From contig CAYMSM010000044.1 in assembly GCA_964393105.1 (NCBI GenBank), forward strand, positions 1 to 18,671: a stretch of 18,671 nt of DNA. The letters run 5' to 3'. A model generated the notes under the pieces. That model did not search any database. It had not been told where the DNA came from and worked only from the letters and a program-made list of their open reading frames with translations. A program made the translations under genes and the position numbers. This DNA is from CALMEC01 sp964393105 (GTDB taxonomy: Bacteria > Actinomycetota > Thermoleophilia > Miltoncostaeales > Miltoncostaeaceae). Shown piece after piece: positions 7,104 to 15,862 of the stretch; the first letter of the stretch is position 1; each line of letters starts with the position of its first letter.

Positions 7104-7530
7104 TCCCCATCCTTGTTCTGTTCTCCCAAATGCGACGTCGCTCCTCGATCGCGTCGAGCCAATCGTCGAGCCCGTGGATGAACACGAACTCGAACGACCG
7201 CTCCGACGTGGTGATGCGCATGCGGGCCGCCTTGCCCCCCGGAAGCACGTCCTCGGGCCGTCGCGGCTCGCGCTCGATCGCGGCGATCGCGGCAAAGTCG
7301 ATGCGGTGACTCTTGCCGAACAGCAGCCGCTCGATCGGCGTCGGCGTGAACGACAGCCGATCGTCGTGCAACCGCAACAGGCCACCTCGAGCGAACCACC
7401 CCGAGTTGAGCGATGCGAGCGTGCGCCGGTACTCACCGGGCTCCAGCTGGCGTGGGCCATCCCGCAACTCGATGAACTTGGCATCCCACCGGTCGGGGTT
7501 GTAGCCGTCATCGCGATGTTCATCAGGCAC
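7090..7530 (-). CDS. GRAM/PH-like domain protein, first of a tandem pair
   Basis: 146 residues from a GTG at 7530. The domain core runs YRRTLASLNSGWFARGG, LLRLHDDRLSFTPTPIERLLFG, RIDFAAIAAIERE, VLPGGKAARMRITTSE and FIHGLDDWLDAIEERR. It aligns without large gaps to the downstream gene (GW-F/Y-R-G, L-DxRL-F-PT, PGG, DxWxDAIE). GRAM domains are PH-like modules binding phospholipids or partner proteins; no enzymatic motif is seen. A TAnnnT-type -10 (TACGCT, 7542 to 7537) lies exactly 6 nt before the GTG, suggesting a leaderless message. It is divergent from the nuclease-like orphan gene with about 100 nt between. Confidence 0.8.
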   Translation of the reverse strand: MPDEHRDDGYNPDRWDAKFIELRDGPRQLEPGEYRRTLASLNSGWFARGGLLRLHDDRLSFTPTPIERLLFGKSHRIDFAAIAAIEREPRRPEDVLPGGKAARMRITTSERSFEFVFIHGLDDWLDAIEERRRIWENRTRMGNGDE

Positions 7531-7679
7531 GGGGCGAGCGTATCAGCGTTTCGGAGCGGGAGTGTGCCGTCCGCGGTCGGCGCTACATTCCACAGCGGTC
7601 GTCCACCCATCCGCACCGGGGGAGAGGTCCGATCGTCGGGTACTCCGATTGGCTCAAGGACTTCGAGCGTCGTCTTGCG

Positions 7680-8063
7680 ATGCACGACGAGGGTGTCGCG
7701 GCACTCGCGCGTGATCTGGCGGCCCGGACCTCGTGGGACGTACGTGCCGAAGCCCCGGGGTTCGAACCCCCGACACCCCGCGCAGGCCGTCCCCCGGACG
7801 TGCAGTGCGACCGGGGCGTCGAAGCAGCACCGGTGGTGTTCGAAGTCGAGCTGCCCGAGACGCTGGTCCGCCGCGAGACGGTTCGACGCCTGACCACTCT
7901 CGTCGCCGGGGCGGTCGAGACCCGCGTCGTCATGATCGCCGATGACGACGACCACCCCGATGCGATCATTGAGGCCGGCCGCCTGCTTCGCTGCGCCGGC
8001 CTGGACATCCGGGTCGCCGCCATCTCGCCCCACTCCGACACGCTGACGGGGGCGGACTGGTAA
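7680..8063 (+). CDS. Orphan protein with PD-(D/E)xK-like pattern
   Basis: 127 residues from ATG 7680. A possible nuclease-like core is seen: strand WDVRAEAPGF, then RPPDVQCDRG, then VVFEVELPETL, giving PD...ExE spacing like the PD-(D/E)xK fold with Glu in place of Lys. Next come a helix (RRETVRRLTTLVAG) and alternating strands and helices (TRVVMIADDDD, IIEAGRLLRCAGLDIRVAAI). That match is by pattern only. In-frame codons upstream read IVGYSDWLKDFERRLA, which looks like genuine protein and runs back to an ATC at 7632 placed just after a GGGGGAGAGG ribosome-site-like tract, with no ATG/GTG/TTG available. The true start may therefore be a rare codon at 7632. An alternative reading is a Rossmann-like domain of unknown role. 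Confidence 0.7.
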   Translation: MHDEGVAALARDLAARTSWDVRAEAPGFEPPTPRAGRPPDVQCDRGVEAAPVVFEVELPETLVRRETVRRLTTLVAGAVETRVVMIADDDDHPDAIIEAGRLLRCAGLDIRVAAISPHSDTLTGADW

Positions 8064-8127
8064 GAACCCTGAACGACCCGGACGGCTTGCGTTGCCGGCG
8101 GTGCCATGGAAGGGTGGGGATCGACGC

Positions 8128-9246
8128 ATGATGCGTCCCCTCCCGCAGAGCAACCCAGGAGTTGTCTCGATTCGTCTGTGGACCCGAGCATGGCTGCGCG
8201 CCGTGACCGCGGCGATCGCCCTCGCGGGCGGCGCCACGACGGCAACCGCGGCCCCGATGATCGTGCTGTACGCGACTCCGGCGACCAACCGTGCCATCGT
8301 CCGCCCCGCAGCGGCTGATGCGCTGCCCCTCGATGGACGGCTTTTCGTCCAGGAGCCGAACGTCGGTCACCTCTTCGCAGGGAATCGTGATCGCCCGTAC
8401 CGCCTGTCCCGCGTCACGGGAGATCAGATCGTGCGGGCCGGCTCGGCGGGGGCCATCGCAGCGCTCCTGCGTGGACGCATCGCAGCGTCAAACTGCTCGT
8501 TCGCGGGATCCGGGCGGGCAGGGTGCCGTAGCCACGTTGTGTTCATCGACGAGATCGATGCGCGCTTCGCCGAGCGCGCACCCAACCTCAACACCCCGGC
8601 CTGGCGTGGTCGTGCGAGTCGCGCACAGAAGAAGCGCGCATTCCCGAACTACGTGCCGCGACCCCGGAACGGTCAGCCCGGCTACGAGCTCGCACAGGCG
8701 ATGAGGCTGCTCGCCAAGCAGCCGTACGCCCGCGGCAGCTACGCGGACCGGGTACACCTCTACATCGCCCCCGGGGTGATCTCGTCCCTGGGCGTCGGAC
8801 GTGGCAAGTACCACAACCTCGGGCGCGACGGACGCCCCCACTTCCGCACCTACGAAGGGCTTCGCGGCGCCCTCCAACGCGCCGGGGGTGTGTGGCTCGA
8901 GATGTACCACTTCAACACCGCGACCCGCACCCGCTCCCCGTTCAACACCGGTGAGTGGAGCGCCTACCCCACCCGGTTCACGCGATACCTGACGGCGCCG
9001 GGAGCCGCGGCCGCGGATCCCGGACTGGTCGCCAAGGTGCGCTTCATGATGAGCGCGGGTGCACCAGCCCCACGCACCGGTGCGCCCGCCGTGTGTCAAG
9101 ACGGGTCACAGCCCCAAACGTGCCAGTTCGCGCTGGCATCGCTGCCGCAGAACGCGTCGATCCTGGCCAACGGCGTCGGCCAGTACCGGATGGAGGGCGA
9201 CGAAGCCGAATGGCGGGCACACGTCAAACGACTGTTCTTCACCTAG
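8128..9246 (+). CDS. Secreted protein of unknown function, paralogue 1
   Basis: 372 residues from the ATG at 8128; an in-frame ATG at 8092 exists, but AAGGGTGGGG at 8110-8119 favours 8128. The N-terminus has basic residues (RLWTRAWLR), a hydrophobic stretch (AVTAAIALAGG) and an Ala-rich end before APMIVLYAT, a Sec-type signal peptide. The mature part has four cysteines (NCSF, GCRS, VCQD, TCQF) at positions matching paralogue 2, suggesting two disulfides. Conserved blocks are FVQEPNVGHLF, VFIDEIDARF, PNLNTPAWRGR, GVGRGKYHNLGRD, RAGGVWLEMYHF, TRTRSPFNT and NGVGQYRMEG. I do not recognise the family. FIDEID and WLEMYHF, about 115 residues apart at strand-like ends, would suit acid residues of a barrel-type hydrolase, but that is speculative. 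Confidence 0.88.
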   Translation: MMRPLPQSNPGVVSIRLWTRAWLRAVTAAIALAGGATTATAAPMIVLYATPATNRAIVRPAAADALPLDGRLFVQEPNVGHLFAGNRDRPYRLSRVTGDQIVRAGSAGAIAALLRGRIAASNCSFAGSGRAGCRSHVVFIDEIDARFAERAPNLNTPAWRGRASRAQKKRAFPNYVPRPRNGQPGYELAQAMRLLAKQPYARGSYADRVHLYIAPGVISSLGVGRGKYHNLGRDGRPHFRTYEGLRGALQRAGGVWLEMYHFNTATRTRSPFNTGEWSAYPTRFTRYLTAPGAAAADPGLVAKVRFMMSAGAPAPRTGAPAVCQDGSQPQTCQFALASLPQNASILANGVGQYRMEGDEAEWRAHVKRLFFT

Positions 9247-9320
9247 CCCGACGCACCGGCCGACGACCGGGCTCTCAACAAAGGGCGTTGATCGGCCGAT
9301 AGAGGGGTAGGAAGGTTGTT

Positions 9321-9344
9321 GAGCCTGCGCAGGAGGCGCAGCTC
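9321..9344 (+). promoter_or_regulatory. Leader hairpin upstream of secreted paralogue 2
   Basis: GAG-C-CTGCGC (9321-9330) pairs with GCGCAG-CTC (9336-9344) around the loop AGGAG, a 9-bp stem with one bulged C. It sits 27 nt before the ATG at 9371. The true ribosome site AAGGA (9357-9361) lies outside the stem. It may stabilise the mRNA; no known riboswitch is recognised. A perfect 10-bp palindrome ATCGGCCGAT is nearby at 9291-9300. Confidence 0.35.
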
Positions 9345-9370
9345 GTCGAATCAGACAAGGACGTCGGATC

Positions 9371-10453
9371 ATGCGGGCATTCCAAAGAATCGCGTTGACA
9401 ATTGCGGCTCTGGCTGTCACGGCGACGGCGACGGCGACCGCCGCACCGATGATCGTTCTGTACGCGACCGCCGAGACCAACCGCAAGATCGTCAAGCCGG
9501 GAACGGCGGGCGCGCTGCCGATCGAGGCCGGCAGGCTGTTCGTCCAGGAGCCCAACGTCGGCCACCTGTTCGCAGATGACGCCGACAAGCCGTACCGCCT
9601 GTCGCGGCTGACCGCGGCCAGCGTGATCGCCGCAGGTAACCCGGACGCGATGGCACGGCTGATTCGCGCCCGCATCGACGCGCCCGGTTGCGTGTTCCCG
9701 CCGTGGGGTGAGTCCGGGTGCACGAGCCACCTGGTCTTCATCGACGAGATCGACTCCCGCTTCGCCGAGAAGGCGCCGAACCTCAACACGCCCGCCTGGC
9801 GCGGACGCACCAGCCGCAACCAGACCCAGCGCAAGTTCCCCAACTACGTCCCCCGCCCCCGACCTGGTCACTCCGGACACGAGCTGTCCAAGGCGATGGA
9901 GCAGCTCGCGGCGATGCCGTACGCCGGCGGCGGCACCTACGCGGACCGGGTGCACTTCTACATCGCCCCCGCCGTCGTCACGACGATCGGCGTGGGACGC
10001 GGCAAGTACCACAACCTCGGCCGCGACAAGCGCCCCCACTTCCGCTCGCACGAGGGCCTGCGCAACGCTCTTCGACGCGCGGGAGGCGTGTGGCTCGAGA
10101 TGTACCACTTCGACAACGCGACGCGCACCCGCTCACCGTTCAACACCCGCGAGTGGGCGGCATACCCCGCGCGATTCGCCAAGTTCATGACGGCGCCCGG
10201 CGCCGGCACCGCCGACCCCGCCATGCTCGCCAAGCTCCACTTCCACATGAGCAACGGCATGCCGGCCAACAAGGGCGGCGCTCCCGGCGAATGTTCCAAC
10301 CCCGCGACCCCCCAGGGCTGCCAGTTCGCACTGGCCGCGAGCCCCAGGAACGCACCGATCCTCGCGAACGGCGTCGGTCAGTACCGCATGGAGGGCAACG
10401 AGGCGGAGTGGCGCGGCCACGTCAAGCGCCTCTTCTTCGCCGACCTCCCCTAG
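9371..10453 (+). CDS. Secreted protein of unknown function, paralogue 2
   Basis: 360 residues, preceded by AAGGA (9357-9361). The signal peptide is about residues 1-25 (MRAFQRIALTIAALAVTA followed by Ala/Thr repeats), cleaved before APMIVLYAT. The mature protein is a close tandem copy of the upstream gene: FVQEPNVGHLF (57-67), FIDEID (123-128), PNLNTPAWRGR (136-146), FPNYVPRPR (156-164), GVGRGKYHNLGRD (207-219), GGVWLEMYHF (238-247), TRTRSPFNT (251-259) and NGVGQYRMEG (333-342) are all shared, as are four cysteines (107, 117, 308, 317). Invariant acids in FIDEID and WLEMYH are candidate catalytic residues. The family is unknown to me. The signal peptides differ more than the mature proteins, as expected for diverged paralogues under selection. 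Confidence 0.9.
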   Translation: MRAFQRIALTIAALAVTATATATAAPMIVLYATAETNRKIVKPGTAGALPIEAGRLFVQEPNVGHLFADDADKPYRLSRLTAASVIAAGNPDAMARLIRARIDAPGCVFPPWGESGCTSHLVFIDEIDSRFAEKAPNLNTPAWRGRTSRNQTQRKFPNYVPRPRPGHSGHELSKAMEQLAAMPYAGGGTYADRVHFYIAPAVVTTIGVGRGKYHNLGRDKRPHFRSHEGLRNALRRAGGVWLEMYHFDNATRTRSPFNTREWAAYPARFAKFMTAPGAGTADPAMLAKLHFHMSNGMPANKGGAPGECSNPATPQGCQFALAASPRNAPILANGVGQYRMEGNEAEWRGHVKRLFFADLP

Positions 10454-10490
10454 CCGGGGAGAACACGAGCTCCCGTAGCCTGGGAGAACA

Positions 10491-10532
10491 GCGCGAGTGC
10501 AGGGGTTCTGGGAGGCGCCCCTGCACTGGCGC
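10491..10532 (+). terminator. Strong intergenic hairpin
   Basis: GTGCAGGGG (10497-10505) pairs perfectly with CCCCTGCAC (10518-10526) around a 12-nt loop. An A-T pair and an outer GCGC/GCGC extend the stem across one mismatch. It lies between the convergent secreted paralogue 2 and lysR, and could end transcription from either side although no T-tract follows. Confidence 0.5.
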
Positions 10533-10588
10533 GACGACTCTACGCCGCATTCACCACGGCACTTGGGCGGCCTATTCGCGGCCCTGCG
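10533..10588 (+). repeat. Dispersed intergenic repeat, copy 1
   Basis: Begins GACGACTC and ends GCGGCCTATTCGCGGCCC plus TGCG. It matches 15789-15848 with a few substitutions and small indels; the last 28 nt differ at one position (ACTTGGGCGG versus ACTTGAGCGG). It is intergenic, just before the lysR stop. It encodes no protein in either location. Confidence 0.75.
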
Positions 10589-10594
10589 GGCCAC

Positions 10595-11527
10595 TCAACT
10601 GCTGACTGCGGCTGGATTTTTGGGCGGCTCTCCGATCGTGGGAGCGGTGCTCGGGATGGTGGTTTGGCGGAGCGCGTCGGCGATTCGGCGTGACGCGAAG
10701 GGGAGGTGGTCGATCGTCCCGGCGATCAGCTCGAAGCGGGCGTGAAGGTCGGGTGCGTCGAGTTCGGTTGCCTTGACCTGGCCGGTTCGGACGTGTTCGG
10801 CGACGTATGAGCGGGTCAGGAACCCCGCGCCCTGGCCCGCGGCCACGGCGGCGATCACACCGGCCGAGCTCCCGACCTCGATCGACGCGGCGGGCCAGAC
10901 GCCCGCCACCTCAAGCGCACGTTCGGCGGTTGCTCGCACACCGGACCCGACGGCCTGCCACAGGATCGTCATGTCGACGAGGTCGGCAAGGCGGCTCGCG
11001 CGCCCGGGTTCGGCTTCGACCAAGACGATCGGCTCGCTTGCGACCGGTCGGCGCATGAGATCGTCGGCAGCGGGGTCTGGCAACGCCACAGACACCGCGA
11101 GGTCGGCCGCGCCTGTTAGCACGGTTTGCACTGCCGTCGCCGCGTCGCAGGGAATGATCCGCACATTGAGCGCGGGCGGACGCAGCGATTCGGCGACGAT
11201 CAACGGAACGACGCGCGGGATCGCGGCCTCAGAGAGCGCGATGGCGGTTCGCAGCTCGGCGACAACCGGTGACGTGATCACCTGTTGCCCGCGCGCGAGG
11301 GCACGCGAGACGGCACGGGCGTGTGGCAGCAGCGCCTCCCCTGCCTCGGTCAGCTCGATCCCACGCGGCGTTCGGCGATAGAGCTGACGACCGGCCAGCA
11401 GTTGTAGGCCGCGCAGGCGACTCGACACGGCCGGCTGGGTCACGTTGAGACGGCGCGCGGCTGCCGTCACCGAACCCTCATCGGCGACCGTCGCGAACAC
11501 CACCAACTGATCGGCGGACAGATCCAT
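10595..11527 (-). CDS. LysR-family transcriptional regulator
   Basis: 310 residues. The N-terminal winged helix-turn-helix (about 1-62) has the LysR pattern: LVVFATVADEGSVTAAARRLNVTQPAVSSRLRGLQ and LYRRTPRGIELTEAGEALL. The effector-binding domain (about 90-290) is in two halves, with LRTAIALSEAAIPRVVPLIV beginning the first and SSAGVIAAVAAGQGAGFLTRSYV in the second, as in CysB/CysL/YtlI-like regulators. It is divergent from the rhodanese-MBL/tauE operon with a 63-nt gap, the usual arrangement of a LysR protein and its target, so it probably senses a sulfur-related metabolite. The ligand is not readable from the sequence. The start is ATG 11527, placed 6 nt after a TATACT. Confidence 0.93.
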   Translation of the reverse strand: MDLSADQLVVFATVADEGSVTAAARRLNVTQPAVSSRLRGLQLLAGRQLYRRTPRGIELTEAGEALLPHARAVSRALARGQQVITSPVVAELRTAIALSEAAIPRVVPLIVAESLRPPALNVRIIPCDAATAVQTVLTGAADLAVSVALPDPAADDLMRRPVASEPIVLVEAEPGRASRLADLVDMTILWQAVGSGVRATAERALEVAGVWPAASIEVGSSAGVIAAVAAGQGAGFLTRSYVAEHVRTGQVKATELDAPDLHARFELIAGTIDHLPFASRRIADALRQTTIPSTAPTIGEPPKNPAAVSS

Positions 11528-11533
11528 AAGCCA

Positions 11534-11539
11534 AGTATA
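11534..11539 (-). promoter_or_regulatory. lysR -10 element, leaderless arrangement
   Basis: TATACT on the minus strand (11539 to 11534) is followed by exactly 6 nt and then the ATG at 11527. Transcription should start at or beside the first base of the start codon. Confidence 0.6.
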
Positions 11540-11544
11540 TATGA

Positions 11545-11573
11545 ATGACCATTAACACTGATTGGTTTATTCT
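11545..11573 (+). promoter_or_regulatory. Promoter and dyad operator of the rhodanese-MBL/tauE operon
   Basis: A -35-like ATGACC (11545-11550) and a -10-like TATTCT (11568-11573) are 17 nt apart. The 20 bp from 11551 to 11570 form a dyad, ATnAAC-N8-GTTnAT, filling the spacer between them. LysR proteins bind such interrupted dyads. The site is between the divergent lysR and target starts, so it is the best operator candidate. Binding is inferred. Confidence 0.5.
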
Positions 11574-11590
11574 CATCGACAGGGCTACCT

Positions 11591-12733
11591 TTGGACCGAA
11601 TGATCATGCCCCCACCGCAGATCAGCGCAGCCCAACTCGAGGACGAGATCCGGGGTGATGCACCCGTCCTCATCGTCGATGTCCGGGAACCGGCGGACTT
11701 TTCGCACTGGCCGATCGACGCGGCAGGCGCGGAGCTCGTCAACATCCCGCTCGCCGACATCGAGCGGGACCCACATGCCACCATCGCAGCCCTGAATGCC
11801 GGTGACCGCCCGATCCGGGTAATGTGCGCCCGCGGAGTCGCCGCACAGCGCGCGACCGCGCGCTTGGCCGATGCCGGGGTCGACGCCACCGCGGTCAGCG
11901 GGGGAATGCGGGCGTGGTCACAGCTCCTGGTCGCGTCGCCGGTCGCCCTGCCCACTCCGACAGTCGTCGTCCAGTTCCGCCGCGAGGCCCGCGGCTGCCT
12001 GTCCTACATGGTCATCTCCGACGGCCGGGCGCTGGTCGTCGACCCGGCGCTCACGATCCAGCCGTATCTGGACGAGGCCACCCGGCGCGATGCCCGCATT
12101 ACGGGCGTGCTCGATACCCACGTCCATGCGGATCATCTCTCGGGCATGTGGGACCTGGCCGCAGCGACAGGCGCCCAGCGCCACCTGTCGGCGGGAGCAA
12201 TCGCACGTGGTGGCGATCCCGACGCCCTGGTCGTGCGAGATGGCGCTCACATCGATGTCGGATCGGCCGGTGTACGCGTACTGGCATTGCCGGGACACAC
12301 CACCGACAACGTGGGGCTTGTCGTTGACGACGTCGCGCTCATCGCGGGGGACTCGCTCTTTGCAGACTCGGTTGCGCGGCCGGACCTGGAGACCGGCGAC
12401 GCCGGTGCTGCCACTGCGGCGCGGCAGCTTCATCGCACGCTCCATGAGCGGGTGCTGCCACTCCCTCCGGCGACGATCCTCCTCCCTTGTCACTACGGGG
12501 GTGGCAGGCTGTCGGGGGCGCTCGCCCCGACCTTGCGCGAGGTGCAGGACACCGTCCCGCTCCTCGGTCTCGGCGAGGACGCCTTCGCCCTGCAGGTGTT
12601 GGCGGCAATGCCCCCCCGACCTGAGAACTACCAGGAGATCATCGCGGCGAACCTCGCCCGAGGCGAGGGCGACGACATCGCGTCGCTCGAGATCGGGGCG
12701 AACAACTGCGCCGCGTCGACGCAGTCGGGTTGA
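11591..12733 (+). CDS. Rhodanese/metallo-beta-lactamase fusion, persulfide dioxygenase-like
   Basis: 380 residues from TTG 11591, chosen because AGGG at 11581-11584 has 6-nt spacing; ATG 11600 is an alternative. Residues about 10-115 form a rhodanese domain with VDVREPADF and the active-site loop CARGVAAQR (Cys79), which would carry a persulfide. Residues about 123-330 form a metallo-beta-lactamase fold: THVHADHLSG (His177, His179, Asp181, His182), LPGHTTDN (His236), AGDSLFADSVARPD (Asp254) and LPCHYGGG (His301). Such ligands and the RPD motif fit ETHE1-like persulfide dioxygenases, which oxidise glutathione- or other thiol-persulfides to sulfite. The order is rhodanese first, unlike CstB in which the rhodanese part is C-terminal. 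It probably forms an operon with the downstream tauE gene. Confidence 0.9.
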   Translation: MDRMIMPPPQISAAQLEDEIRGDAPVLIVDVREPADFSHWPIDAAGAELVNIPLADIERDPHATIAALNAGDRPIRVMCARGVAAQRATARLADAGVDATAVSGGMRAWSQLLVASPVALPTPTVVVQFRREARGCLSYMVISDGRALVVDPALTIQPYLDEATRRDARITGVLDTHVHADHLSGMWDLAAATGAQRHLSAGAIARGGDPDALVVRDGAHIDVGSAGVRVLALPGHTTDNVGLVVDDVALIAGDSLFADSVARPDLETGDAGAATAARQLHRTLHERVLPLPPATILLPCHYGGGRLSGALAPTLREVQDTVPLLGLGEDAFALQVLAAMPPRPENYQEIIAANLARGEGDDIASLEIGANNCAASTQSG

Positions 12734-12743
12734 TCAGGGTCCC

Positions 12744-13511
12744 GTGTCAGGCACGCTGATGCTGGCGCTCGCACTCGGGGCGGCGATCGGCGTCACCCTC
12801 GGCGTCCTCGGGGGCGGCGGCGCAATTCTTGCCATTCCCGTCTTGGTCGTCGTGCTCGGTGAGGATGTACACGCGGCGACGACCAGCTCGCTTGTCGTCG
12901 TCGGAGCGGCATCCCTGGTCGCCGGGCTGCGCTACGCCGGGGCACACCACGTGTGCTGGCGCGCCGCGGCGCTCTTCACCTTCGCGGCCCTACCGGGCGC
13001 GACGATCGGCACCCTTGCCAACGGGGCGGTCAGCGGTCGGCTCCTCCTGTCACTCCTGTCGGTGGTGATCCTCTGCGTCGCCTACCTGACCTGGCGGCGC
13101 GCGTCGGCCCCGCGATCGCTCGAGACCAAGGCGCCCCTGGTCTGCCCCACGCTGCCTGCGATTCCGCTGATCACCATCGGCCTCGGGGTCGGGGTCTTGA
13201 CGGGGTTCTTCGGGATGGGCGGCGGGTTCGTCATCGTCCCGGCCCTGGCGATCGCCATGCAACTGCCGTTCCGGCTCGCGATCGGGACGTCCCTCATCAT
13301 CATCTGCGCGGTATCGCTGACCGGGCTCGTCAACCACCTCGCGGTCGACGCCAACATCGACTGGAGCACGGTACTCCCGTTCGCCACGGCAACCGTCGCA
13401 GGATCGCTCCTGGGCACCCAGATCGCGCCCAAGTTCAGCCAGGCGACGCTCGGCAAGGCGTTCGCGGTGTTCCTGGTCGGCGTCTCGGCGCTGACGTTCG
13501 CCATCGCCTGA
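12744..13511 (+). CDS. TauE/SafE-family sulfite or sulfonate exporter
   Basis: 255 residues from GTG 12744, preceded by AGGG and only 10 nt after the previous stop; ATG 12759 is an alternative. Seven or eight membrane helices are visible. The TauE/SafE duplicated signature is present twice: GVTLGVLGGGGAILAIPVLV near the N-terminus and GVLTGFFGMGGGFVIVPAL at the start of the second half, each followed by an A-TTSSLVVV or IGTSLIIIC helix. The family exports sulfite, sulfoacetate or related anions, or takes up thiosulfate. Beside a persulfide dioxygenase, export of sulfite produced by that enzyme is the simplest role. Confidence 0.92.
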   Translation: MSGTLMLALALGAAIGVTLGVLGGGGAILAIPVLVVVLGEDVHAATTSSLVVVGAASLVAGLRYAGAHHVCWRAAALFTFAALPGATIGTLANGAVSGRLLLSLLSVVILCVAYLTWRRASAPRSLETKAPLVCPTLPAIPLITIGLGVGVLTGFFGMGGGFVIVPALAIAMQLPFRLAIGTSLIIICAVSLTGLVNHLAVDANIDWSTVLPFATATVAGSLLGTQIAPKFSQATLGKAFAVFLVGVSALTFAIA

Positions 13512-13521
13512 CAACGAGACC

Positions 13522-13555
13522 GGTGGGCGCGTCCCGGTATCGAGACGCGCCCACC
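13522..13555. terminator. Shared convergent hairpin between tauE and hppA
   Basis: GGTGGGCGCGTC (13522-13533) pairs perfectly with GACGCGCCCACC (13544-13555) around a 10-nt loop, a 12-bp GC-rich stem. It sits 10 nt after the tauE stop and 16 nt beyond the hppA stop, so it could end both convergent transcripts. There is no clear T-tract. Confidence 0.7.
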
Positions 13556-13571
13556 AGATCCGACTGGAGAT

Positions 13572-15659
<2,088 letters not shown>

Positions 15660-15751
15660 GAGTCATTTCTCCCATGATTCGGGTGCATCGAAGCGTGGCC
15701 GCCCGGCCCGCATGGGGGCCCCAGGGCGCTTCGGCCGCGAAAGGACGCGGT

Positions 15752-15757
15752 TTTCTA
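15752..15757 (-). promoter_or_regulatory. Possible hppA extended -10 promoter
   Basis: On the minus strand TGATAGAAA gives an extended -10 (TGnTAGAAA), with the hexamer at 15757 to 15752. It is about 90 nt before the TTG start, leaving a conventional leader. No good -35 is seen. Confidence 0.35.
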
Positions 15758-15788
15758 TCACACGTTGAGGATTGCATCCGAAGGTGAG

Positions 15789-15848
15789 GACGACTCCGGA
15801 GGGCCGCGTTCAGCACCGACACTTGAGCGGCCTATTCGCGGCCCTGCG
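15789..15848 (+). repeat. Dispersed intergenic repeat, copy 2
   Basis: A 60-nt relative of 10533-10588. This copy can form a 9-bp stem, AGGGCCGCG (15800-15808) with CGCGGCCCT (15837-15845), around a 28-nt loop containing the conserved ACTTG and GCGGCCTATT. It lies between the hppA start and the mtnP stop, 14 nt from the latter, as copy 1 lies beside the lysR stop. Confidence 0.75.
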
Positions 15849-15862
15849 CCATCCGATCAGTC

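Noticed and set aside
7691..7778. tRNA-like elements: GGGGTTCGAACCCC (7757-7770) like a T-arm, with GGGTGTC (7691-7697) able to pair with GACACCC (7772-7778)
   Set aside because: No D-arm or anticodon loop can be formed between them and no proper 3' end follows. The stretch is in frame inside the nuclease-like gene, encoding APGFEPP, and the T-arm sequence is simply self-complementary.
7104..8297. Long minus-strand open frame continuing upstream of the second GRAM gene
   Set aside because: It is antisense to the nuclease-like gene and out of frame with the first GRAM gene. Composition is that of GC-rich shadow translation, and no domain is recognisable before the GRAM part.
11871..12743. N-terminal extension of the tauE frame
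   Set aside because: It lies out of frame within the rhodanese-MBL gene and its translation is Arg/Ser-rich. The GTG at 12744 with a ribosome site gives a normal-length TauE.
15660..15672. Tiny reading frame ATG ACT CTT GTC TGA overlapping the hppA TTG start
   Set aside because: The GGGAGA is too close to this ATG to serve it, and four residues carry no evidence of translation; it is probably a by-product of the leader sequence.
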